This document shows, piece after piece, positions 1 through 5,755 of a stretch of DNA of 5,755 nt. How positions within the stretch are numbered: the first letter of the stretch is position 1; each line of letters begins with the position of its first letter. The notes below the pieces were generated by a model. It was not told the DNA's origin and ran no database searches. It worked only from the letters and a program-made list of their open reading frames with translations. The stretch covers positions 1 to 5,755 of the forward strand of contig DOYB01000181.1 in the NCBI GenBank assembly GCA_003518745.1. Reading direction: 5' to 3'. The position numbers were made by a program, and so were the translations under genes. This DNA is from Selenomonas sp. (GTDB lineage: Bacteria; Bacillota; Negativicutes; Selenomonadales; Selenomonadaceae).

Positions 1-2
1 AG

Positions 3-24
3 CTCCCGCCTCTATAGGCGGGGG
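3..24 (+). other. GC-rich stem-loop upstream of addA
   Basis: Bases 3-11 pair with 16-24 around the four-base loop CTAT: nine pairs including one G-T wobble, with the core CCCGCCT/AGGCGGG perfect. The sequence that follows (GTGCGTTCACTTTATAA) is not a T-run, so this does not qualify as a normal rho-independent terminator. It lies about 40 bases before the addA start and may be a spacer hairpin between an upstream gene and addA, for example protecting or partly stopping the transcript. The structure is seen directly; its role is inference. Confidence 0.5.
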
Positions 25-47
25 TGCGTTCACTTTATAAGCTCCAG

Positions 48-53
48 AAGGGA
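48..53 (+). promoter_or_regulatory. Ribosome binding site that decides the addA start
   Basis: AAGGGA is the only Shine-Dalgarno-like run ahead of addA. It lies 2 bases before the first ATG (56), which is too close, and 11 bases before the second in-frame ATG (65), which is workable though slightly long. This favours initiation at 65 and a protein starting MAWTEAQ. Confidence 0.55.
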
Positions 54-64
54 CGATGAAAAAT

Positions 65-3000
65 ATGGCGTGGACAGAGGCACAAGAAAGAGCTATTGAA
101 GCAAGAGGACGAAATCTTTTGGTTGCTGCCGCTGCCGGCTCGGGCAAGACTGCCGTATTGGTGCAGCGTATAATTGGATTAGTGCTTTCAGGCGCATGCG
201 ATGTGGACGAGCTGTTAGTGGTAACCTTTACCCACGCCGCGGCAGAAGAAATGAGAGGACGTTTAGAAAGTGCACTGACAAAAGCTGTTGAAGAAACTAA
301 CGATAAGGTTCAATTGGAAAGACTGGAGCGTCAATTAGTGTTGCTGTCGGGCGCCTCGATTCAGACGATTGATTCCTTCTGTCAGTCTATTTTGCGTCAG
401 CGCTTTGCTGATTTGGATTTAGATCCCAAGTTTCGGGTCGCCAATGAACAGGAGCTTCGTCTAATACAAAGGGATGTTTTGGAGGAGCTTTTTGAGCGGA
501 AATATGGTGAGGGCAGCGACAGTTTCCTGGAATTTACTGATGCATATGGAGGCAGTGAGCGTGGTGATGAGTCTCTATATCAGCTAGTGTTGGAGCTGTA
601 TAAGTTTTCCCAGAGTCAGCCCTTTCCTATTGAGTGGCTTAATGGATTATCAGAGAATTTCAATATTGAGCAGGGAAAGGGGTTATCAGATACCCCTTGG
701 TATAATATAATTCTCATGGAAATCAAGCTAGCTATTGAGAAAGCCCTTGGTGAGAATGATGAGGCTCAAGAGCAAGCATTAGCCATGGGAGCAGATTTCT
801 ACATGGATAATCTTAAAGATGATAGAGCAATTCTTTCCTCCATGGAAGAGTCCTTGGAGGAGGGCTCATGGCAGAATATCTATGATACATTCCGAAATAA
901 GTCCTTTGGAAAGCTGAAAAGCGCGCCAAAGGGGACACCGGATGAGGTTAAGGAGCCGATTAAGGCCCTTAGGGATAGCTATAAGAAAAGTATACAAGCC
1001 TTAACAGAAAAGTATTTCATGGAATCTGAGGAGGAGATGCTGGATGACTTAAGGGCTACGGCCCCCGTACTTTCGGAGCTGACCGGAGTGACAGCGGAGT
1101 TCCTGCGGGATTATGCCGCCGCAAAACATGAAAAATCCATTGTGGATTTTAGTGATTTAGAACATTTTACCCTGGATATCCTGTCTTCAAGGGGACAGCG
1201 CGATGCTGAGGGCAGACTGATTCCTTCAGATACGGCAGTTGAACTTCAGGATAGATATAAGACTGTCATGGTGGATGAGTATCAAGATACAAATGGGGTA
1301 CAGGAGTCTATACTGCAGCTGATTGCCAGCCCTGAAAAGGGAAATCTTTTTGCTGTTGGTGATGTGAAGCAGAGTATATATAGATTCCGTCTCGCTGATC
1401 CGAGTCTCTTCCTGAAAAAATATCATGAATATCCTCATTTGGGAGAGCTCTATGAGAAAATAGATCTCTCTAAGAATTTTCGGAGCCGTAAAGGTATCCT
1501 TTCTGCCATTAATTTTATTTTTGCTCAGGTAATGGTTAAAGGAACCATGGAACTGTCCTATGATGAGGATGCTATGCTGTATCCCGGACCGGATTATCCT
1601 GCCTGCAGCGTAAAATCGGATTTAAACTCAAATAATTGCCTTGAACCATCGACACTTGAGGGTCCTGTTGAGCTTGCGCTGATAGTAGATGAGGAAGATG
1701 ATGATTCACAAAGGTCTGTCAGTGATGAAGTTTCCTCAGATGAGCAAACGGATGATGAAGATGACCTTAAGGGCGCCGCGCTGGAAGCTCAGTTCATTGC
1801 CAATCGGCTTAAGGAGATTCGCGGCAAGGGAACGATGGTTTTCGACAGTGTCACGAAAAACTACAGACCATTTCAATGGCGTGATGCCGTTATACTTCTC
1901 CGTTCTGTGAGGAGTGTTGCCAACGAAATGCTTGAGGTGCTCAGGAAAAACGATATTCCGGCCTATGCGTCAGTTGACGGAGGGTATTTCGAGGCACAGG
2001 AAATACGCATTATGCTGGCGCTTCTGTCGATTCTGGATAACGCGAGGCAGGACATAAAGCTGGCTGCGGTACTGCTTTCACCGATTGGCGGCATGACTCC
2101 GGAGGATTTGGCTAAGATACGTTTAGTCGCGCCGGAAGATGACCTTTATACCGCGCTCATAAAGTCAGGCTCCCTTGAAAGCGGTTTGGACAGAGAACTG
2201 GCAGAACGGGTCGTGGCCTTTACAGACAAGTTGTCCCATTGGAGAAATATTTCACGCGAGCTGAGTGTGCCGGAACTTGTATGGCAGTTATATCGTGATA
2301 CCGGCTATTACGATTATGTAGGAGGCTTATCCGGAGGCCTGCTTAAGCAGGCGAATCTGCGTATGCTGGTGGACAGGGCCGCGGCCTTTGAAAAGACTGA
2401 CTTTAGGGGCTTGTTCCGTTTCCTGCGTTTCGTTGAACGTATGAGGGAAATGGATACGGACCTTGCCGCGGCAAGAACTCTGGGTGAGAGTGAGAATGTG
2501 GTGCGCATCATGAGCATCCACAAGAGTAAGGGCCTTGAATTCCCCTTGGTTTTTGTGGCGTCTTTAGGCAAGAAATTCAATTTGTCAGATGCCGTTAGGC
2601 CAATGGTGCTTATGCACCGTGAATTGGGACTTGGCCCATACAGGGTGGAACTGGAAGGGCCTGTTGAATATCCTACATTTGCCCGTAATGCTGTTGCTCA
2701 AAAGATTCGTCAGGAAAGCAAGGCAGAGGAAATGAGAGTGCTTTACGTGGCGCTTACTCGGGCAAGGGAAAAGCTGATTCTGGTTGGAAGCGCCGGTAAG
2801 GCCGATAAGTTCTCCAAAAGGGCTGAACGCTGGTGCAGGTATACGGAATCAACCGTATGCGCGCTCCCGGAATACGCGGTAATGGAGGCAAACAGCTTTT
2901 TGGATTGGATAGGTATGGCAGTTTCACGTCATCACTCTGGCGAAGTTCTTATTGATAGCGCCGAAACTCCAAGAAAACGTGGAAATATTTCAGACTATAA

Positions 3001-3838
3001 GGATGACTCAAACTGGAGTATCAGCATTGTACCCGGTAGTGCTATTGAAAAGTGCCTGGTGTCTAATCAGTCAGAGGATACAATACTGCAATCGGTTAAA
3101 GAAAGGCAGCCTTTGCCGGAAGGACGCTTCAGGACAAAGGTGGAAACTCTTTTGCGGTGGGAGTACGACAAGCTGGGCCTTGAGGGAATTCCTGCCAAGA
3201 TGTCGGTTACAGAGCTGAAACGTCGAATGTCTGAACGGCGTGAAGATTCAGCGCCTATGTTCCCGATATGGGGGGAAATTACATTCCGTCAACCGAATTT
3301 TGGAGGAAAAGGTAAGTCACTGTCTCCCTCTGAATATGGTACATTAATGCATTCTGTTATGCAGAATATAGATATAAATGGGGCTTTGGGAGAGGATGAG
3401 CTTCGTGAGCAGATAAATGGTATGGCGGAGAGGGAAATATTGCAGGAAGAGTTCATTCCCTTGATCAGGGTTTCAGATATAGCCAGATTTTTTTCATCTC
3501 CTCTTGGCCAAAGGATGCAGAAAGCACGAGAGGTCTACAGGGAACTGCCTTTCAGTCGTATGCTCCCGGCAAGGAGCATTTCTACGGGCGTCAAAGGCGA
3601 TGATGAGCAGGTATTCATTCAGGGAATCATAGACGTGCTGTTCCGTGATGAAGACGGACGGCTGATTCTTTTGGACTACAAGACGGACAGGGATACGAAT
3701 CATAAAAGAGCGGCAGATAGGCACAGAAAACAGATAGAAGTCTATGCTGAGGCAGTTGAGGATATACTTGGCGAGCCTGTGGCGGAATGTTATCTCTGTA
3801 TGCTGCAGGATGGCTCGGTTATCCCGCTGAAGAAATGA
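65..3838 (+). CDS. addA: ATP-dependent helicase/nuclease subunit A (AddA)
   Basis: AddA is the motor and one of the two nuclease subunits of AddAB, the cytoplasmic enzyme that resects double-strand breaks and prepares 3' ends for RecA (the RecBCD counterpart in Bacillota). Numbered from ATG 65 (1257 aa; ATG 56 would add three residues), the UvrD/Rep-type helicase motifs appear in order: Walker A AAAAGSGKT 21-29, TFTH 54-57, TIDSFC 101-106, Walker B DEYQD 404-408, GDVKQS 432-437 with YRFR 439-442, NFRS 471-474, SIHKSKGLEFP 817-827, and VLYVALTRAREK 892-903. The C-terminal RecB-family nuclease is complete: GTLMH 1092-1096, Asp1190, DYK 1204-1206, and Gln1223/Tyr1227 (QIEVY). The length is normal (B. 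subtilis AddA is about 1230 aa). An acidic stretch at 542-567 is probably a surface loop. The partner addB is not in the window but usually lies directly upstream. No frameshift or missing catalytic residue is seen. Confidence 0.97.
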   Translation: MAWTEAQERAIEARGRNLLVAAAAGSGKTAVLVQRIIGLVLSGACDVDELLVVTFTHAAAEEMRGRLESALTKAVEETNDKVQLERLERQLVLLSGASIQTIDSFCQSILRQRFADLDLDPKFRVANEQELRLIQRDVLEELFERKYGEGSDSFLEFTDAYGGSERGDESLYQLVLELYKFSQSQPFPIEWLNGLSENFNIEQGKGLSDTPWYNIILMEIKLAIEKALGENDEAQEQALAMGADFYMDNLKDDRAILSSMEESLEEGSWQNIYDTFRNKSFGKLKSAPKGTPDEVKEPIKALRDSYKKSIQALTEKYFMESEEEMLDDLRATAPVLSELTGVTAEFLRDYAAAKHEKSIVDFSDLEHFTLDILSSRGQRDAEGRLIPSDTAVELQDRYKTVMVDEYQDTNGVQESILQLIASPEKGNLFAVGDVKQSIYRFRLADPSLFLKKYHEYPHLGELYEKIDLSKNFRSRKGILSAINFIFAQVMVKGTMELSYDEDAMLYPGPDYPACSVKSDLNSNNCLEPSTLEGPVELALIVDEEDDDSQRSVSDEVSSDEQTDDEDDLKGAALEAQFIANRLKEIRGKGTMVFDSVTKNYRPFQWRDAVILLRSVRSVANEMLEVLRKNDIPAYASVDGGYFEAQEIRIMLALLSILDNARQDIKLAAVLLSPIGGMTPEDLAKIRLVAPEDDLYTALIKSGSLESGLDRELAERVVAFTDKLSHWRNISRELSVPELVWQLYRDTGYYDYVGGLSGGLLKQANLRMLVDRAAAFEKTDFRGLFRFLRFVERMREMDTDLAAARTLGESENVVRIMSIHKSKGLEFPLVFVASLGKKFNLSDAVRPMVLMHRELGLGPYRVELEGPVEYPTFARNAVAQKIRQESKAEEMRVLYVALTRAREKLILVGSAGKADKFSKRAERWCRYTESTVCALPEYAVMEANSFLDWIGMAVSRHHSGEVLIDSAETPRKRGNISDYKDDSNWSISIVPGSAIEKCLVSNQSEDTILQSVKERQPLPEGRFRTKVETLLRWEYDKLGLEGIPAKMSVTELKRRMSERREDSAPMFPIWGEITFRQPNFGGKGKSLSPSEYGTLMHSVMQNIDINGALGEDELREQINGMAEREILQEEFIPLIRVSDIARFFSSPLGQRMQKAREVYRELPFSRMLPARSISTGVKGDDEQVFIQGIIDVLFRDEDGRLILLDYKTDRDTNHKRAADRHRKQIEVYAEAVEDILGEPVAECYLCMLQDGSVIPLKK

Positions 3839-3865
3839 AGAAAAAGGAAAAATGGAGAAGGAATT

Positions 3866-3893
3866 TTGAAAAAAGCAGCGAATTAAATATTAG
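3866..3893 (+). promoter_or_regulatory. Putative sigma-A promoter for the universal stress protein gene
   Basis: TTGAAA (3866-3871, 5 of 6 to the -35 consensus) is followed after 16 bases by TATTAG (3888-3893, 4 of 6 to the -10 consensus). Transcription would start near 3900, just before the strong ribosome binding site at 3905. The stretch is A-rich and non-coding. The fit is fair, but such matches also arise by chance in A/T-rich spacers. Confidence 0.4.
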
Positions 3894-3904
3894 AAGAAGT
3901 ATGC

Positions 3905-3912
3905 GAGGAGGT
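3905..3912 (+). promoter_or_regulatory. Strong ribosome binding site of the stress protein gene
   Basis: GAGGAGGT is a near-ideal Shine-Dalgarno sequence, 7 bases before ATG 3920. It is the strongest site in the window, which suggests high translation of the stress protein and fixes its start. Confidence 0.85.
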
Positions 3913-3919
3913 AGCGTTT

Positions 3920-4300
3920 ATGAGTTCTATAAAGAAGATACTGGTGCCTGTTGATGGCTCAGTAAATGGGTGCAAGGCCGTGGACGAAGCAATCTTCCTT
4001 GCAGAGAAGTGCAAGGCGGATATGGATTTCGTCTATGTGGCAAGCAACATCAATAAGGATATCCCAAGCCACTTGGTTTTTGACAGGATTTGGCAGAAGC
4101 TGCCTGAAGACATCAAGGCTTCCAAGCATGTGGAAACAGGAAACATAGCAAAGGCTATTTTGCGTGTGGCAGAGGCGGAGAAGAGCGACATGATTATCAT
4201 GGGGAGTCGTGGCCTCGGGCTTTTCAAGGGAGCTTTGATAGGTAGTGTCAGCCAGAAGGTAGTCGAGGAATCCCAGATTCCGGTTATGGTAATCAAATAA
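3920..4300 (+). CDS. Universal stress protein, UspA family (ATP-binding type)
   Basis: A single-domain Usp protein of 126 aa, cytoplasmic and usually a homodimer, whose relatives help cells survive starvation, oxidative or other stress; the precise role of most members is unknown. The N-terminal strand KKILVPVDGS (5-14) carries the conserved Asp12. The C-terminal signature G-x2-G-x9-G-S is intact (Gly95, Gly98, Gly108, Ser109), as in the ATP-binding MJ0577-type branch, and the chain ends with the typical strand IPVMVIK. The protein is shorter than the usual 140-150 aa because the middle section (about 42-72) is condensed. It has no membrane segment or signal peptide. An ideal ribosome binding site and a probable promoter lie in front, and a terminator lies just behind, so it is probably transcribed mainly on its own. 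The gene cannot be matched to a named Usp paralogue. Confidence 0.93.
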   Translation: MSSIKKILVPVDGSVNGCKAVDEAIFLAEKCKADMDFVYVASNINKDIPSHLVFDRIWQKLPEDIKASKHVETGNIAKAILRVAEAEKSDMIIMGSRGLGLFKGALIGSVSQKVVEESQIPVMVIK

Positions 4301-4311
4301 GAGTTGAAATG

Positions 4312-4323
4312 TCCGATATCGGA
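4312..4323. repeat. Perfect 12-bp palindrome between the stress protein gene and its terminator
   Basis: TCCGATATCGGA reads the same on both strands. A T/A pair continues it at 4310/4325 after one G-T position. It lies 11 bases after the stress protein stop codon and 15 bases before the terminator stem. It could be an operator half-site pair for a dimeric regulator. In RNA, the right half (ATCGG, 4318-4322) could instead pair with CCGAT (4334-4338) next to the terminator. The role is not known. Confidence 0.45.
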
Positions 4324-4338
4324 TAAAACAGTGCCGAT

Positions 4339-4368
4339 GCCCTGCGGATGGCTGCTGCAGGGCTTTTT
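4339..4368 (+). terminator. Rho-independent terminator after the universal stress protein gene
   Basis: GCCCTGC (4339-4345) pairs perfectly with GCAGGGC (4357-4363), giving a seven-pair GC-rich stem with an 11-base loop, followed directly by TTTTT (4364-4368). It lies 38 bases after the stress protein stop codon and closes that unit. It ends only 24 bases before the next start codon, so it also sits in the position of a leader attenuator for the following gene. Confidence 0.8.
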
Positions 4369-4378
4369 GAGGTGAGGG

Positions 4379-4385
4379 AAGGAAG
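4379..4385 (+). promoter_or_regulatory. Ribosome binding site that decides the start of the 183-aa protein
   Basis: AAGGAAG lies 7 bases before ATG 4393. An earlier in-frame ATG at 4348 falls inside the terminator loop and has no ribosome binding site, so it is not the start. The same AAGGAAGTG run recurs before the next gene, at 4971. Confidence 0.75.
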
Positions 4386-4392
4386 TGGGATT

Positions 4393-4944
4393 ATGGCAGA
4401 GGCAGATTATCTTCGTCCCATTACAAACTCATTTGGTAAATTTGTACCTACCAGCAGAGCTCTTTTGAATTTCGTCAACAGCAAAGCCAGAGGAGAAGGA
4501 ATAGGGCTGTCCTTTAACAAGGTACAGTTTCTGAACAAGTCGGAAAAAAGCACATATACCTGTATGAATGTGCAGCTAATGGAGTTCAAGAAGCATTTGC
4601 AGGGTACAAAGGTCACAGAAACGGACGTAGAAAAGCTTATGGCGCAGGCAACGGAAATTCTGGACAGGGCACGTGCGGAGGTGGGACATGTATACGATGA
4701 GGTGCGTCGATATATCATAACCTCGGAGATACGCAGCAATTGCGTTGAGCATAATTACAGAAATATCCCTTCTCTGGATAAGAAGCAAAATGATTTATTG
4801 GCCAAGGAGATTTTTACTCTGGCATATGAGGAAAATCTTGAGCGTCAGGAACATGAGGTTGAAGATATAGTGAATGGGTTTCGCAGAATCAACCGTATTG
4901 CTATTCAGTTGTTCGCGGCTTTGGAACCGCCAAAGAGAAAATAG
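4393..4944 (+). CDS. Hypothetical protein, 183 aa, mostly helical
   Basis: I do not recognise this protein. The N-terminal third (1-57) is mixed, with a possible basic, glycine-containing loop (NSKARGEGIG, 29-38). From about residue 58 to the end, charged and heptad-like sequence suggests long helices, roughly 58-71, 75-112, 130-150 and 152-176, perhaps a helical bundle or coiled coil. The two cysteines (57, 117) form no metal motif. There is no signal peptide or membrane segment, so it is probably cytoplasmic. The tail is PPKRK. The start at 4393 is chosen because of the AAGGAAG site 7 bases upstream; the longer frame from 4348 would begin inside the terminator hairpin. It is followed after 43 bases by another unknown gene with a similar ribosome binding site, so the two are probably co-transcribed. 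Codon use resembles the neighbours, with no sign of recent transfer. Neighbouring Usp and STAS genes hint at stress or regulation, but this is weak inference. Confidence 0.85.
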   Translation: MAEADYLRPITNSFGKFVPTSRALLNFVNSKARGEGIGLSFNKVQFLNKSEKSTYTCMNVQLMEFKKHLQGTKVTETDVEKLMAQATEILDRARAEVGHVYDEVRRYIITSEIRSNCVEHNYRNIPSLDKKQNDLLAKEIFTLAYEENLERQEHEVEDIVNGFRRINRIAIQLFAALEPPKRK

Positions 4945-4987
4945 CGAAATACAAAGAACACTAGATTTCTAAGGAAGTGAAGATAAT

Positions 4988-5332
4988 ATGGGTGTGATGG
5001 GATTAGAGCTTGAGGGGAAATTTCTCAGGGCAAAGGTACCTATTCCATTTGTGGAAGAGAACACGTGTATGCCTTCAAGGATATATGTTGAGGGATACTT
5101 TCCGGTGGGAACTGTTTTCAAATGCGGGAGACCGGTGTGCAGCGTCAAGCTCGATCCATTTCAGAATCAAGTCAATGACTACTGTCATGCAATTGCTCTG
5201 ACCTACAGTGAAAAGTATAATGGCGATCCCAACGCGGATACTTCGCGGGATATTTCATTCCATGTTGATTTGAGCGCATTATTTCTTTTAACTGATCTTT
5301 TGGATGAATCGGGCAATGTGACAGTTTTGTGA
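4988..5332 (+). CDS. Hypothetical protein, 114 aa
   Basis: I do not recognise this small protein. It is rich in alternating hydrophobic residues, valine, tyrosine and phenylalanine, suggesting a beta-rich fold (strands near 5-8, 32-44 and 50-55), with a leucine-rich helix near the C-terminus (93-106). It has four cysteines (27, 46, 51, 66); Cys46 and Cys51 flank GRPV, and the spacing matches no metal-binding motif I know. It has no signal peptide or membrane segment. ATG 4988 is used because AAGGAAG (4971-4977) lies 10 bases upstream; an in-frame ATG at 4997 would be too far from it. It follows the 183-aa gene by 43 bases and has no clear promoter of its own. Its TGA stop codon (5330-5332) forms part of the extended -10 element of the STAS gene. 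Function is unknown. Confidence 0.8.
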   Translation: MGVMGLELEGKFLRAKVPIPFVEENTCMPSRIYVEGYFPVGTVFKCGRPVCSVKLDPFQNQVNDYCHAIALTYSEKYNGDPNADTSRDISFHVDLSALFLLTDLLDESGNVTVL

Positions 5333-5338
5333 TATAAT
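5330..5338 (+). promoter_or_regulatory. Extended -10 promoter for the STAS gene
   Basis: TGATATAAT matches the extended -10 consensus (TGnTATAAT) perfectly. The -35 position at 17-base spacing (CGGGCA, 5310-5315) is poor, as is allowed for extended -10 promoters. Transcription would start near 5345, about 33 bases before the ATG. The TGA of the preceding gene is part of the element. Confidence 0.6.
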
Positions 5339-5377
5339 AGCAGTTGTTGAGTTTTATAGAGAAAGGGAGCGTACATA

Positions 5378-5680
5378 ATGGAAGTTATTAAGAATATTGA
5401 TGGAGACGTATTGAATGTAAAAATAGTGGGCAGGCTGGATGCGGTGACATCAGCGCAATTTGATAAGTCCATGCTTGAATCAATAGAGGGTGTGAAGAAA
5501 ATCGTGATGGATTTTCAGGAATTGGAGTATGTTGCTTCAGCCGGCCTTAGAAGTCTCATGATGGTTCAGAAGAAAATCGAGCAGAAGGATGGCTCAATGG
5601 TAATACGCAATGTTCAGGCCCAGGTTATGGAGGTACTGGACATGACCGGCTTTGATGAAATACTCACTGTAGAGAAATAA
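5378..5680 (+). CDS. STAS-domain protein, anti-sigma factor antagonist-like (RsbV/SpoIIAA family)
   Basis: This 100-aa protein is a single STAS domain. Family members act in the cytoplasm in partner switching: the unphosphorylated form binds an anti-sigma kinase (RsbW/SpoIIAB type) and frees a sigma factor or other target, and a phosphatase resets the switch. Seen here are a first strand with VGRLDAVTS (17-25), the strand KIVMDF (41-46), the signature YVASAGLRSL (51-60), and the C-terminal helix VLDMTGFDEIL (86-96). Ser54 aligns with the phosphorylated Ser58 of B. subtilis SpoIIAA. The residue before it is Ala53 where SpoIIAA has Asp, a variation also common in other STAS proteins. AAGGGAG (5363-5369) lies 8 bases before the ATG, and a perfect extended -10 element lies upstream, so the gene is probably its own unit. 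No kinase, phosphatase or sigma factor gene lies within the window, so its partner and target are unknown; it need not control a sigma factor. Confidence 0.93.
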   Translation: MEVIKNIDGDVLNVKIVGRLDAVTSAQFDKSMLESIEGVKKIVMDFQELEYVASAGLRSLMMVQKKIEQKDGSMVIRNVQAQVMEVLDMTGFDEILTVEK

Positions 5681-5719
5681 GGCTGTTGTCCGGTGATATT
5701 GAAAAACATAGGAAACTCC

Positions 5720-5740
5720 GTGCAAAACGGTGTTTTGCAT
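5720..5740 (+). other. Stem-loop downstream of the STAS gene
   Basis: TGCAAAAC (5721-5728) pairs perfectly with GTTTTGCA (5732-5739) around the loop GGT, with one more G-T pair outside. A small second hairpin (TCCCTAAAGGGA, 5740-5751) follows directly. No T-run follows the first stem within the window, so a normal terminator cannot be claimed. The pair could end the STAS transcript or belong to the leader of a gene beyond the window edge. The rest of 5681-5755 holds no supported gene. Confidence 0.45.
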
Positions 5741-5755
5741 CCCTAAAGGGACTAA

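Noticed and set aside
2..40. Possible C-terminal end of an upstream gene (12 codons ending in TAA at 38-40)
   Set aside because: addB usually lies directly before addA, but 12 codons (APASIGGGAFTL) contain no recognisable AddB sequence. Another frame ends at TAG 15-17 and a third stays open past the addA start, so no frame can be chosen.
3835..3954. 39-codon frame starting at ATG 3835 in an ATGA overlap with the addA stop
   Set aside because: It has no ribosome binding site, is made mostly of Lys/Arg/Glu codons from the A-rich spacer, and runs 35 bases into the stress protein gene past its strong ribosome binding site. It is probably chance.
4304..4327. Promoter with TTGAAA (4304-4309) and GATAAA (4322-4327) ahead of the 183-aa gene
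   Set aside because: The spacing is only 12 bases, too short for a sigma-A promoter, and the -10 match is poor.
4348..4392. N-terminal extension of the 183-aa protein (15 residues from ATG 4348)
   Set aside because: It would start inside the terminator loop with no ribosome binding site. AAGGAAG at 4379-4385 clearly serves ATG 4393.
4407..4739. 110-aa open frame on the minus strand opposite the 183-aa gene
   Set aside because: It lacks a ribosome binding site, is low in charged residues with a composition typical of an antisense shadow, and lies opposite a better supported gene.
5696..5743. Short peptide frame from GTG/TTG near 5693-5699 to TAA 5743-5745
   Set aside because: About 17 codons with no ribosome binding site, and its sequence is explained by the hairpin that covers it.

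Overview
This 5.75 kb window is ordinary bacterial chromosome, tightly packed and coding on the + strand only. AAGG-type Shine-Dalgarno sites, an AddAB-type (not RecBCD) recombination enzyme, an RsbV/SpoIIAA-like STAS protein and moderate G+C point to a Gram-positive-lineage anaerobe (Bacillota). The AddA N-terminus, with its NLLVAAAAGSGKT pattern, looks to me most like Negativicutes (Selenomonas/Anaerovibrio-like) and less like Lachnospiraceae. That placement rests on memory of the family, not on a search.

Layout: (1) 1-64, a short leader with a 9-bp GC-rich stem-loop, probably the gap behind an upstream gene (addB would be usual, but it cannot be confirmed here). (2) 65-3838, addA, complete and intact, with all helicase motifs and the C-terminal RecB-type nuclease. 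(3) 3839-3919, an A-rich gap with a plausible sigma-A promoter and a very strong ribosome binding site for (4) 3920-4300, a small universal stress protein with an intact ATP-binding signature. (5) 4301-4392, a gap with a perfect 12-bp palindrome and a convincing rho-independent terminator ending only 24 bases before the next start. (6) 4393-4944, a 183-residue helical protein of unknown function. (7) 4988-5332, a 114-residue protein of unknown function. (8) 5378-5680, a 100-residue STAS-domain anti-sigma-factor-antagonist-like protein, preceded by a perfect extended -10 promoter that overlaps the stop codon of the gene before it. (9) 5681-5755, a non-coding tail with a near-perfect hairpin.

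Functionally, addA stands apart as DNA repair. The four small genes after it look like regulatory or stress-related proteins. At least three transcription units are suggested: addA (with upstream genes), the stress protein (own promoter, own terminator), and the STAS gene (own promoter). The two unknown genes have no obvious promoter and appear to depend on read-through of the terminator or on a promoter lying before it. No tRNA, rRNA, CRISPR array, insertion sequence or prophage gene is visible. I do not see a dramatic new system. The most open points are the two unrecognised proteins and the terminator/palindrome segment in front of them.
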